Assembly (NCBI GenBank): GCA_013373125.1
Contig: JABXIK010000057.1
Coordinates: 1-45,301, forward strand
DNA length: 45,301 nucleotides
Source: Gammaproteobacteria bacterium
GTDB taxonomy: Bacteria > Pseudomonadota > Gammaproteobacteria > Pseudomonadales > Oceanobacteraceae
Reading direction: 5' to 3'
Shown piece after piece: positions 16,504 to 25,333 of the stretch. The translations under genes were made by a program, and so were the position numbers. The notes under the pieces were generated by a model. That model worked only from the letters and a program-made list of their open reading frames with translations, was not told the DNA's origin and did no database searches. Every line of letters begins with the position of its first letter. Within the stretch, counting starts at the first letter, position 1.

Positions 16504-17966
16504 TACTTTAAGCCTCGTGTTAATTCGTTAGTTTGTTGTGAGGTGGCGGTACCTTGCGCCAATGCTTGCGGCCATGCGCAATAATCTGCAGCGTAAAATG
16601 CACTAGGGCGGTGATTACCACTTGCACCAACACCACCAAACGGTAGTTCGCTACTTGCCCCTGCGGTTGGCTGGTTGATGCTAATAACGCCTGCTTTAAT
16701 AGAGTGACTGAATAAAGCTTGGTGCTTCGCGTTGTCACTCACTAATCCGGCGGCTAGGCCGTATTGGGTTTGATTAGCCAGAGAAATCGCTTGCTCAAAT
16801 GTGTCAACGACATGCAGTTGTAATAACGGACCGAACCACTCTTCATCTGGAGGGGTTTGCGCCGATGTCATATCGATTAAACCTGGGCGTAATAAATTGC
16901 TTGTGTCGTCCAGCAAATCCATTTTATTTAAAGGCTTGCCCCCTAATTCGATTAGGGTTTGTTGAGCCTGTAATAAAGTATTGACGGTATGGCGATTGAT
17001 CACAGGCCCCATAAATGGCTCTGGTTGATCTTTGGGTTTTCCGGCAATCAGGCGAGACATTTTTTCACTTAATTGCTGAATGAATTCATCGGTTGTCTCA
17101 TCTTTAACAATAATTAAACGTCGCGCGCAGGTACAACGTTGTCCTGCACTTAAAAATGCGCTTTGCAAAACAATGTTAATGGCTGCAGAGGTGTTAACGT
17201 CTTGATCAATTATTAATGGGTTATTGCCGCCCATTTCGAGCGCTAACAATACTTCTGGCTTGCCCGAGAATTGTTGATGGAGAATACGCCCAGTGATGGA
17301 TGACCCGGTAAACAATAATCCATCAATGTCTTGCTTTGCTAAGGCGATACCTACTTCTTTGGCACCTTGAACCAAGTTGATTACACCGTTTGGCAGACCA
17401 GCTTGTTGCCATAATTCAATGGTTTTTTCAGCGGTAAACGGTGTCTCTTCACTAGGTTTGAACACTATGGTGTTACCAGCAAGTAGGGCGGGAACAATAT
17501 GTCCGTTCGGCAGATGGCCAGGGAAATTGTATGGCCCAAATACGGCCATCACACCATGGGGGCGATGCGTTAAATTTAGGTGGGTATGATTTCCAGTGTA
17601 ACCGTTTTCGGTATTGGCTCTGGCTCGTTGTGCTGAAATACTGATTGCCACTTTATTTGCCATTGCCGTGACTTCGGTTTGTGCTTCCCAGTCAGGTTTG
17701 CCGGTTTCAAGGCTAATAATGTTGGCTAATTCATCGATGTTGTCTCGTAATAACTGCGCAAAATTTTCAAGTATTTCAATGCGACCGGTCAGTGGGGTCA
17801 TGGCCCATTGAGCTTGTGCATTTTTAGCAATGTTAACAGCTTGTGCTACTTGTTCTGCACTCGCGCCATTTTTGTGCCAAGCAATGGTTTGATCACTTGG
17901 ATTAATGGACTTAAGTTCAATGCCTTCACCTGAGATCCATTCGCCGTTAATAAATAAACTTTTCAT
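16503..17966 (-). CDS. astD: N-succinylglutamate 5-semialdehyde dehydrogenase
   Basis: 487 residues, NAD-dependent aldehyde dehydrogenase of the AST pathway. It shows GPYNFPGHLPNGH near 145, FTGSS near 220, the general base Glu in LEMGGNNP near 245 and the catalytic Cys in SAGQRCTCARR near 280. AstD converts succinylglutamate semialdehyde to succinylglutamate. It is 8 bp downstream of astA and overlaps astB. Confidence 0.95.
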   Translation of the reverse strand: MKSLFINGEWISGEGIELKSINPSDQTIAWHKNGASAEQVAQAVNIAKNAQAQWAMTPLTGRIEILENFAQLLRDNIDELANIISLETGKPDWEAQTEVTAMANKVAISISAQRARANTENGYTGNHTHLNLTHRPHGVMAVFGPYNFPGHLPNGHIVPALLAGNTIVFKPSEETPFTAEKTIELWQQAGLPNGVINLVQGAKEVGIALAKQDIDGLLFTGSSITGRILHQQFSGKPEVLLALEMGGNNPLIIDQDVNTSAAINIVLQSAFLSAGQRCTCARRLIIVKDETTDEFIQQLSEKMSRLIAGKPKDQPEPFMGPVINRHTVNTLLQAQQTLIELGGKPLNKMDLLDDTSNLLRPGLIDMTSAQTPPDEEWFGPLLQLHVVDTFEQAISLANQTQYGLAAGLVSDNAKHQALFSHSIKAGVISINQPTAGASSELPFGGVGASGNHRPSAFYAADYCAWPQALAQGTATSQQTNELTRGLK

Positions 17967-17974
17967 GTTATCTC

Positions 17975-18991
17975 CTAAACTCGTGGTAGGTATCGCAATA
18001 AAGAACCCGCGTTTACGTTGAGGGCTTTTAGGTCGTCTTCATACAGTTTTATAAGTCCTGATCCTGTACGAATCATCTGAGCATGAATGACGCGAAACCC
18101 TTGTAATGAACTGTTGGCGATCATGGTTTTGCTATTGAGCATACGTTCGTCGGTAATAGTGGCTAAGCCTTGATCCATCTTACGAATGGATTTCAACTGA
18201 TTTATTCGACCACGCATGATTGGACCTGCATCAAAAATATCCACCACGTTTTCGAATTCGAAGCCTTCCTCTTCTAATAACTCCATGGCTCGACGGCCAG
18301 CAATATTTGGACGACCAATCACTTCTTGAGCCGATTTAGGTAACAGCTTTGTGTATATAGGGTGCTTTGGCATTAACTCAGTAATGAATTGATTAGAGCC
18401 GACGCCACATAGGTTGTCGGCTTCATCAAATTCCATATCAAAAAAGTGCTGGCCCAGTGCATCCCAAAATGGGCTGCGTCCTTGCTCGTCAACATACCCA
18501 CGTAATTCTGCAATGACGTGGTCAGCGAAACGCTCGGGAAATTGTGCCATTAATAAATAGCGGGATTTTGCTAGCCAGTGACCGTTGCCACGGTAACTTG
18601 GATCTAAAAATAAAGTGCCGACTTCGGAATAACCTGTGTAATCATTGGTTAGGTGTAACAAATCATTTTCGATTTGTTTACCGAGGTTGTGGCTGTAATT
18701 GTTCATGCTGATTAGGCGGTAAGCATAAAATGCTTGACGAGCACCGGTGCGCGCATACACACCAGCGGTACCAACCACTTTGTTTTTTTCTGCATCTTCC
18801 ATTACCAGCAAAAAGTAGTCATCTTTGCTAGGGGTATTCGAAGCGAAACTATCAAGGGATGATTGAATTTTATGTCCAAGGGCTTCTGGGTCATTCGGTA
18901 AAGATGTCATACCTTTACCGGCTTTTACCGAAAGTTCTAAAAGATCTTGAAGATCAGACATGGCCACGGGGCGTATAAATAGCATGTTCAC
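17975..18991 (-). CDS. astA: Arginine N-succinyltransferase
   Basis: 338 residues, the first AST enzyme: succinyl-CoA plus L-arginine to N2-succinylarginine. An acyltransferase (GNAT-like) fold with family blocks FIRPVAMSDL at the N-terminus, FLDPSYRGNGHWLAKSRYLL (152-171 approx.), RGYVDEQGRSPFWDALG and the C-terminal GSLLRYLPRV. AGGA is 7 nt before the ATG. Starts 9 bp after the M20 gene stop. Confidence 0.93.
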   Translation of the reverse strand: MNMLFIRPVAMSDLQDLLELSVKAGKGMTSLPNDPEALGHKIQSSLDSFASNTPSKDDYFLLVMEDAEKNKVVGTAGVYARTGARQAFYAYRLISMNNYSHNLGKQIENDLLHLTNDYTGYSEVGTLFLDPSYRGNGHWLAKSRYLLMAQFPERFADHVIAELRGYVDEQGRSPFWDALGQHFFDMEFDEADNLCGVGSNQFITELMPKHPIYTKLLPKSAQEVIGRPNIAGRRAMELLEEEGFEFENVVDIFDAGPIMRGRINQLKSIRKMDQGLATITDERMLNSKTMIANSSLQGFRVIHAQMIRTGSGLIKLYEDDLKALNVNAGSLLRYLPRV

Positions 18992-19000
18992 GTCCTACGC

Positions 19001-20224
19001 TTATAATTGTGATTTGAAATCAATTAAATGAGTGATTAATAAGGCGGATAGCTGAGCACGTTCGACAAAACTATCTATGCAGGCGAATTCTTCTTCGCTA
19101 TGAATATTGGCTCCGCGTACACCTAATGTATCAATGTTGATTAAACCTGCTGCCGCTAGGTTATTGCCTTCACAGCAGCCGCCAGTGGCTTGCCATTGAA
19201 TGTTTAGGCCAATTTTTTCACCGCATGACTTTAACAATTCAAACATGGCTAATTGTTTTTCTGTCATGGGTTTTGGTGGGCGATTAAACTTGCCATGCAA
19301 TGTCATTTCACAGCCAGACGAATCGCTAATCGCTTGAACAATGTCGTTGATTTGCTTTTCAACTTGAATTTGTTGTTCAGGCTCATGCATCCGGATATTA
19401 AAGTGGCAGACACAAAGATCAGGAACCACATTTACAGGACCACCGCCGTCTATCTTTCCAATATTAACGGTAATGCCAGTTTCTTCATTGCTGAGTTTGG
19501 CTAATTCAGTAGCAGCCTGGGAAATTGCGAGAACGGCATTTTTACCTTCAAAAAAACTACGGCCTGCGTGCGTACTGAACCCTTTTGCAACAAGAGAAAA
19601 ATTCCCGCTTCCTTTTCGGGCACCGGCTAATGTGCCATCTGCAAGTGCGGGTTCGTATGTCAAACCAAAATCATGATCTTTAGCCAGCGACATTAGAACG
19701 TCACCAGAGCTAGGTGAGCCAATTTCTTCGTCGGGGCTGATGGCTATGGTAAAGCCAAATTGATTCTTATATTCGCTGCTGTTTAATGCCTTTAAGACAT
19801 GGGCTAAAACAACTAGTCCGCCTTTCATATCAGCTGTGCCTGGGCCATGGAGGCGATTTCCTTCTATCCAGCAGGTTTGGAATTCGCTCTCGGCCGGGAA
19901 CACAGTATCGATGTGACCAGTACACAGAATTTGCAACGGCGCACTTGGCCGAGCGCGAAAAACTTGCATAGGGGCAATGTTGACTTCGTATTCATTGCCG
20001 TTTGAATCTAGCTTTTTTATTGGCTCAAGAGGAAGTGTTTGATAATCCTCAGAGACGTCTTCAAATAATTGAATAACTTTTTCTTGAGCACGTGTAATAC
20101 CTTCAGCATTAAAACTACCGCTGTTGATATTACATAGTTCTATGGTCGTATTAGCCATGGTGTCTTGCATAGAATCAAGGCTGGCTAATAGCTCTATCTG
20201 TGAAGTCGTTAAGTTTAAAGACAT
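19001..20224 (-). CDS. M20-family metallohydrolase (possible AstE substitute)
   Basis: 407 residues, di-zinc peptidase/deacylase of the carboxypeptidase G2/ArgE/DapE type. Ligand motifs in order: TGHIDTV (His), GTADMKGG (bridging Asp), PDEEIGS (general base and Glu ligand), TYEPAL (Glu/Asp position), GANIHSEEE (His). The lid dimerisation domain lies between about 185 and 300. No signal peptide, so cytoplasmic. ATG 20224 was chosen; an upstream TTG has no better ribosome site. It leads the astA-astD-astB-aspA operon. Canonical AstE is an M14-like enzyme and is absent here, so removal of the succinyl group from succinylglutamate is a reasonable guess; dipeptide or carbamoyl/acyl-amino acid hydrolysis are alternatives. 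Confidence 0.8.
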   Translation of the reverse strand: MSLNLTTSQIELLASLDSMQDTMANTTIELCNINSGSFNAEGITRAQEKVIQLFEDVSEDYQTLPLEPIKKLDSNGNEYEVNIAPMQVFRARPSAPLQILCTGHIDTVFPAESEFQTCWIEGNRLHGPGTADMKGGLVVLAHVLKALNSSEYKNQFGFTIAISPDEEIGSPSSGDVLMSLAKDHDFGLTYEPALADGTLAGARKGSGNFSLVAKGFSTHAGRSFFEGKNAVLAISQAATELAKLSNEETGITVNIGKIDGGGPVNVVPDLCVCHFNIRMHEPEQQIQVEKQINDIVQAISDSSGCEMTLHGKFNRPPKPMTEKQLAMFELLKSCGEKIGLNIQWQATGGCCEGNNLAAAGLINIDTLGVRGANIHSEEEFACIDSFVERAQLSALLITHLIDFKSQL

Positions 20225-20303
20225 AAAAACGCTCAATATTTATATATGGTTTTATTCTGCCCTCATGTGTGCCGAAGTAGGTTCGTTTGTTGGTAGCAGG
20301 GAG

Positions 20304-20316
20304 AGGATTAAATCCT
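20304..20316. promoter_or_regulatory. Palindrome AGGATT-N-AATCCT, copy 1
   Basis: A perfect 13-bp palindrome in the divergent promoter region between the M20/ast operon and the aminotransferase gene. A second near-identical site follows 99 bp away. Likely operator for a dimeric regulator; the Lrp/AsnC protein encoded at 29253 is a candidate, which is inference. Confidence 0.45.
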
Positions 20317-20402
20317 TGGGGTGAATATTTATGGAAGGGTATTAGCTTCTAAGCTTTTACGGTCGGCTTTCTCGCATAATGTCCTGACGCGCTTGTAACT
20401 TA

Positions 20403-20415
20403 AGGATTTAATCTT
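20403..20415. promoter_or_regulatory. Palindrome AGGATT-N-AATCTT, copy 2
   Basis: Same arms as copy 1 with one mismatch in the right arm. It lies about 65 bp upstream of the aminotransferase start. The pair brackets the divergent promoter region, as expected for a looping or cooperatively bound regulator. Confidence 0.45.
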
Positions 20416-20468
20416 GCCAGCTATTCATACAATGTTCATGGAGTCTTAAAAGCGAATTAGGAATGAAT

Positions 20469-21836
20469 ATGACAGATCAATTTAAAGATGTTGAAAGTAA
20501 AGATGCAGAGTTTGTATTGCACCCAGCATCTTCTATTACTGCACTATTAGAGAATGGGCCACAAATGGTGGTGTCCGCTAAAGGTAGTACGATTACCGAA
20601 TCAAATGGGACTGACTTATTAGATGCAGTTGGTGGGTTGTGGTGCGTGAATGCAGGCTATGGTCGTACTGAATTAGCTCAAGTGATGAAAGAAAGTGCAG
20701 AACAGCTTGCGTATTACCACACCTTTAGTAATGCATCGAACCCTTGGCAAGTAGAGTTAGCAGAGAAGTTAGTTAAGCTTGCCCCTAAAGGTTTGGATAA
20801 GGTGTTTTTTGGATCAGGCGGCTCTGATGCAAATGACACACTCGTGAAGATTGCATGGCACTATCATGCATTAAAAGGTCATACCTCAAAAACAAAAGTA
20901 ATAGCACGTCAGCAAGCTTATCATGGCACCTCAATTTCTACGGCCAGCCTAACGGGATTAGGAGGCTTTCATCGTGAATTTCCTTTGCCATTGGATTTTG
21001 TCCTGCGTGTGGAGTGCCCGCATTTTTATACTCGTGGCAAAGATGGGGAAACGGAACAAGCATTCTGCGATCGTTTGATTGGAGAAATTGCCGATCTGAT
21101 TGAGAAAGAGGGTGCCGATAACATTGCTGCATTTTTTGCAGAGCCTATTCATGCTGCCGGTGGCATCATTGAGCCGCCAGTGGATTACTATCCAAAATTA
21201 AAAGCCCTGCTGAAACAACATGATATTTTGCTGGTAGCGGATGAAGTGGTTTGCGGTTATGGCCGTTTAGGCACTTGGTTTGGTTCTGAGCAACTGGGGT
21301 TTGAACCGGATATGATGAGTACGGCGAAAGGTTTAACCAGTGGCTATTTCCCAATGTCTGCCGCTTTTATCAGTAATAAAATTTGGGAAGTGTTAAAAGA
21401 AGGTTCCGCCAAGCTAGGGGCATTCAGTCATGGTTATACCTATTCTGGTCACCCAGTTGGTGCAGCGGTGGCATTGGCCAATATCCATTTAATTGAAAAC
21501 GAAGGTTTGGTGAATCAAGCAAAAGAAAATGGTGCGTACTTGCATGCACGTTTAAGAGAAGAGCTAAATGATCACCCATTCGTGGGTGAAATTCGCGGCC
21601 GTGGGCTGTTGGCTGGCGTGCAGCTAGTTAAAGATAAAGCGAATCGAGTGCTACCGGATCCTGCAGAAAAATGGCCAGCAAAAATATGTGCGGCAATGAA
21701 AAAAGCAGGAGTGATTGTGCGTCCGCTACCGAGCGTGGGCACACTGGCGATCTCTCCGCCACTAGTTATTACTCGTGATGAAATTGACCATTTAGTCAGG
21801 GTTTTGGTGGGTAGTATTAACTCAGAGTTGAAATAA
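20469..21836 (+). CDS. Class III omega-type aminotransferase (PLP)
   Basis: 455 residues, fold-type I PLP enzyme. FGSGGSDANDT binds the phosphate (about 117-127), the YHGTS block follows, LLVADEVVCGYGR carries the cofactor Asp, and the Schiff-base Lys is in STAKGLTSGY near 285. It resembles SpuC/omega-amino acid:pyruvate aminotransferases more than AstC, which is about 50 residues shorter. In this locus it may do the AstC job (succinylornithine transamination) or handle another amine; the sequence does not decide. ATG 20469 is preferred over ATG 20463 because AGGA directly abuts the first ATG. It is divergent from the ast operon. Confidence 0.82.
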   Translation: MTDQFKDVESKDAEFVLHPASSITALLENGPQMVVSAKGSTITESNGTDLLDAVGGLWCVNAGYGRTELAQVMKESAEQLAYYHTFSNASNPWQVELAEKLVKLAPKGLDKVFFGSGGSDANDTLVKIAWHYHALKGHTSKTKVIARQQAYHGTSISTASLTGLGGFHREFPLPLDFVLRVECPHFYTRGKDGETEQAFCDRLIGEIADLIEKEGADNIAAFFAEPIHAAGGIIEPPVDYYPKLKALLKQHDILLVADEVVCGYGRLGTWFGSEQLGFEPDMMSTAKGLTSGYFPMSAAFISNKIWEVLKEGSAKLGAFSHGYTYSGHPVGAAVALANIHLIENEGLVNQAKENGAYLHARLREELNDHPFVGEIRGRGLLAGVQLVKDKANRVLPDPAEKWPAKICAAMKKAGVIVRPLPSVGTLAISPPLVITRDEIDHLVRVLVGSINSELK

Positions 21837-22418
21837 TATTCGGTTTATTTTTCATCATTTAGATTATTTTTATATAAGTGATGCCGGATCATCTATAGAT
21901 AAAAGGTTCAGTATTTATTGGATGATCCGGATAAAATCCACGAATCTAGTGGGTTTGAGGAACATTTCCTTAAACTATTGCGTATTATAGGTTTGTAATA
22001 ACGGTGCAATAAAAACAAAAAACACCGAAATAGATTGTTTGACAACGCTTTTTCTGTGTAATAAATTGCCGAGTGTTAAAAATTGTAATTAACAAAAAAA
22101 GAAGACGCTGCCATGCATCACATGCAACCTCAAAGCAGCTCATCCAACTACCTGTTGAGTGAGTGGTTCGACGAATAAAAACATCCTTCCTGTTTTTGTA
22201 ACTGGAATGATGGCTCGTTGTCACTTGCTGATACTCCATCCCTGTATTGCATAATTGAACTAACATTATCTTTTAAACGATATTTCGTTTGAAACATTTT
22301 GCGTGCGACTCGATCTTGTGTGCTTGATTCAGTTACTCCCTAACTGGCTTTTTTGCCGCCTATAAACATCAAAAATAAAAAATTAGGCCCTTGTGTCATA
22401 CACATTGAGGAGAGAACT
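21837..22418. other. Gene-free stretch before the TonB-dependent receptor
   Basis: AT-rich, with no supported coding region; an antisense frame at 21985-22266 has no ribosome site and no family likeness. Contains the hairpin at 21884-21930. The receptor promoter is expected in the right half, but I could not pick one with good boxes. Confidence 0.5.
21884..21930 (+). terminator. Hairpin after the aminotransferase gene
   Basis: CCGGATCATC (21884-21893) and GATGATCCGG (21921-21930) are perfect 10-bp arms with a 27-nt loop, 47 bp after the stop. There is no T tail, so it may be an mRNA end-protecting hairpin or an operator rather than a standard terminator. Confidence 0.4.
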
Positions 22419-25271
22419 ATGAATAGAAGTAAACCGTTAAGCCTTGCGATAAAAGTAGCCCTGGGGATGGCGACTTTATCTGTACCTTTTTCAGGCTTTG
22501 CGAATCAAGCAGAAGACGAAGTGGTACTTGAAGAAGTAGTTGCCACGGGTTCACACATTAAAGGTTTGGACTTAGAAGGTGCGACAAACGCAGTACAATT
22601 AGATAGCAAAGACATTATGGAGTCTGGTGCAGATTCATTGTCTTCACTGCTTGAAGGATTAAGTGTTACAGGCGGTGGTAATGGAACATTTACTACTGAA
22701 GGTGCTGGTCCTGGTTCAGAACAAAATCCTGTGGGTTCCTCTGCTGTTTCATTACGTGGCCTAGGCACATCATCAACTCTGACATTAGTAAATGGTCGAC
22801 GTGTATCTGTATCTTCTTTTGCTAAAGGTGGTACCGAGTCTTTTGTTGATATTAATTCCATTCCATTAGCTGCGATTGAACGTGTTGAAATTTTACCAAG
22901 TGGTGCATCTGCCACATACGGCGCTGACGCGGTTGCCGGTGTTGTAAATATTATCCTTAAAAAAGATTATGAAGGTCTGCAAGTTAGCGGTTCTATGGGT
23001 AATTCTACAGCTTCAAGTAACAACCAAAAAACAAACTTTAATTTGGCTTGGGGTACGTCTACATCAAATACTCGTACCATGGTTGTTGCAGATTATTTTA
23101 AACGTGAGCCTTTATTTGAACGTGATCGTTCTGCCACCGCTGTTTCTCAAGAGCCAAGTGCTGACGGCATTTATTCTGCCTTCAACACTGACGGATTTGC
23201 TATAGATGACCAGGTTGAGCAAGCAGATTGTGAAGCAGATACATCCGGTAACTATACATACAATCCAAACGGCCAGTACGGCGAGGCATGTGAATACAAT
23301 ACTAACTCTGAAACTCAGGCTCAGGGTGAATTTGAATCCATGGGTGTAACTGCAACCTTTGATTTGGACTTCAATAACATGACTTGGTTTAACGAGTTCA
23401 TGTATCAAAATACCAAGTCACAAGGTAATCGTGCTGGTGCATCATTTGGTGGTGACGGCTTGCTTATTAGTGAGAACCATCCCGGCTGGGCAGATGCGGA
23501 TAGCGCCGCAATCTTAGCGAACTTACAAGCGGCAGCTCCAGGTGATACTGAATTTGTTGTTCTTGGTCGTATGCCTGGTACTCGCGCAGTTGAAATTGAA
23601 AGTGATAGTATGCGTTTTGTATCGGGTCTTAAGGGTGAGTTTGATTCTTGGGATTGGGAAACAGCAGTTAGTGTTGGCCGAAGCGAGTCAACTCAGCGTG
23701 GTTTAGATGGGCTATATAACCGAGAAAAATTACAAGCTAGTTTACTAGGTGAATTGTGTTCAGATGGCTCCATCAGTGCCAGCTGTGCAACTCCAATTTG
23801 GTATGACGTATTCGATGGTAAGAAAAACCAAACAGCAGGTATTGAAGAATTAATTACTGCAGATGGTAGCCGTAAAGGTGAATCTAATCTTTATAGTTGG
23901 GACTTCAAAACTTCTACGCTGGATTTATTTACATTACCAAGCGGAAGCGTTGCAGCTGCTTTTGGTGCTGAATGGCGTCGAGAAGATGTTGTTGATACAC
24001 CATCTGAAGAGTCAAAAGCAACCGTGGATAATGATGAACCAATTTTAGGCTTTAGTTCCACTGGAGCTGAGTATGAGCGTGATCAGTACGCAGTTTATGG
24101 TGAACTTTCAATTCCATTAATGGAAAACTTTGAAGCCCAATTAGCTGGTCGCTATGACGAGTATGATGACTTTGGAGGTGATTTTAACGGTAAAGTTGGT
24201 TTACGTTATCAAATGAGTGATGCCGTTACTTTACGTGCTAACTGGTCTGAATCTTTCCGTGCTCCTTCTATGGCGCAAGCGGGTCTTACGACTAAATTAA
24301 CCTCTTATGAAGCTGCTTGTGATACCAGTGATGCTTACACCCAAGCGTTGGCTGATGGTTATTACTGTGGTGTTGATGGTGATTATGCGGATCCGTTTGA
24401 TGCATCACGCAACATGGATACAGAGTTAGTAGGAAATTCAAAGTTGAAGCCAGAAACGGCTAATACTTATGGGTTTGGTGTTTTACTTCGCCCAACAATG
24501 GATATTGAATTGAATATCGACTGGTGGCGCATTGAATACGAAAACACGGTTGTAGATGCAGAAGACGCTTATGTTGTTGCTACTCTTAATGGTTTAACTG
24601 ATGGCATCGTAACAACAGATGATTTAGTTACGGGTACTCCAGGCGTTCAATTATATTGTGATCCTGCAAATTACACGGCTTCAACAACAGATGATTGTAA
24701 TGCTTCAGGTTCAGATTTTGGCCCTGAAATTGCCGATGTTCATTTCCAGCCATTCAATGCAGGTAAGCAGACAGTTGAAGGTGTTGACCTTGTTTATACT
24801 CACTACCTATACGATGGTTTATTCGGAAGCGTAACTTGGTTCTTTGATGCATCATATTTAATTAAATTTGATGAAGAGCTCGTTGAAGGCTTCGGTGTTG
24901 AAGAAAAAGCGGGTGAATATACTTACCCTCGTTTAGCAGCAAGCACCAAGGTTCGCTGGGGTTATAATGAGTGGAGTACATCTTTAAGTGCTCACTATAC
25001 AGGTGAATATAAAGATGACCTTGTTGGCAGTGATGCAGCAGAAGCGGCTGGTTATGATACAGATGTCGATACCCGTACAGTACCGTCATGGACTACATTT
25101 AACCTAAGCGTAAGTTATGATTTTGCTAATGACAGTTTTGTTCAGCTAAATATAGACAACGTTTTGGATGAAAAACCGAATTTTGTTTATGGTTCTGGAT
25201 CGAATGTTGATTACAGCAATACAGACATCATGGGTCGCTTCGTAACCCTACGTTATAACCAAGTTTTCTAG
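22419..25271 (+). CDS. TonB-dependent outer-membrane receptor
   Basis: 950 residues. The signal peptide is about 1-28, ending GFANQ. A plug domain follows (about 35-165) with VVATGSHIKG, VSLRGLGTSSTLTLVNGRRV (in parts) and PSGASATYGADAVAGVVNI, then a 22-strand barrel ending in YNQVF with the C-terminal aromatic. Several Cys pairs in predicted loops suggest disulfides. ATG 22419 has GAGGAGAG upstream; an earlier TTG was rejected. The family imports large or scarce substrates using TonB energy. Its place ahead of carrier, isoaspartyl dipeptidase and cyanophycinase genes suggests the ligand is cyanophycin-derived peptide; this is inference. Confidence 0.88.
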   Translation: MNRSKPLSLAIKVALGMATLSVPFSGFANQAEDEVVLEEVVATGSHIKGLDLEGATNAVQLDSKDIMESGADSLSSLLEGLSVTGGGNGTFTTEGAGPGSEQNPVGSSAVSLRGLGTSSTLTLVNGRRVSVSSFAKGGTESFVDINSIPLAAIERVEILPSGASATYGADAVAGVVNIILKKDYEGLQVSGSMGNSTASSNNQKTNFNLAWGTSTSNTRTMVVADYFKREPLFERDRSATAVSQEPSADGIYSAFNTDGFAIDDQVEQADCEADTSGNYTYNPNGQYGEACEYNTNSETQAQGEFESMGVTATFDLDFNNMTWFNEFMYQNTKSQGNRAGASFGGDGLLISENHPGWADADSAAILANLQAAAPGDTEFVVLGRMPGTRAVEIESDSMRFVSGLKGEFDSWDWETAVSVGRSESTQRGLDGLYNREKLQASLLGELCSDGSISASCATPIWYDVFDGKKNQTAGIEELITADGSRKGESNLYSWDFKTSTLDLFTLPSGSVAAAFGAEWRREDVVDTPSEESKATVDNDEPILGFSSTGAEYERDQYAVYGELSIPLMENFEAQLAGRYDEYDDFGGDFNGKVGLRYQMSDAVTLRANWSESFRAPSMAQAGLTTKLTSYEAACDTSDAYTQALADGYYCGVDGDYADPFDASRNMDTELVGNSKLKPETANTYGFGVLLRPTMDIELNIDWWRIEYENTVVDAEDAYVVATLNGLTDGIVTTDDLVTGTPGVQLYCDPANYTASTTDDCNASGSDFGPEIADVHFQPFNAGKQTVEGVDLVYTHYLYDGLFGSVTWFFDASYLIKFDEELVEGFGVEEKAGEYTYPRLAASTKVRWGYNEWSTSLSAHYTGEYKDDLVGSDAAEAAGYDTDVDTRTVPSWTTFNLSVSYDFANDSFVQLNIDNVLDEKPNFVYGSGSNVDYSNTDIMGRFVTLRYNQVF

Positions 25272-25281
25272 CCGTCATAAG

Positions 25282-25316
25282 GATGGTAGCGGCCCATAAG
25301 GTGGCTACCATCTTTC
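25282..25316 (+). terminator. Hairpin between receptor and carrier genes
   Basis: GATGGTAGC (25282-25290) and GCTACCATC (25304-25312) are perfect 9-bp arms followed by TTTCT. Probably a partial terminator that lets the receptor be made in excess over the downstream enzymes. Confidence 0.65.
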
Positions 25317-25333
25317 TGTAGAAAGAGGTCATC

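Noticed and set aside
21985..22266. Small open frame on the minus strand before the receptor
   Set aside because: No ribosome site, odd composition, no recognisable motif; lies in an AT-rich control region.
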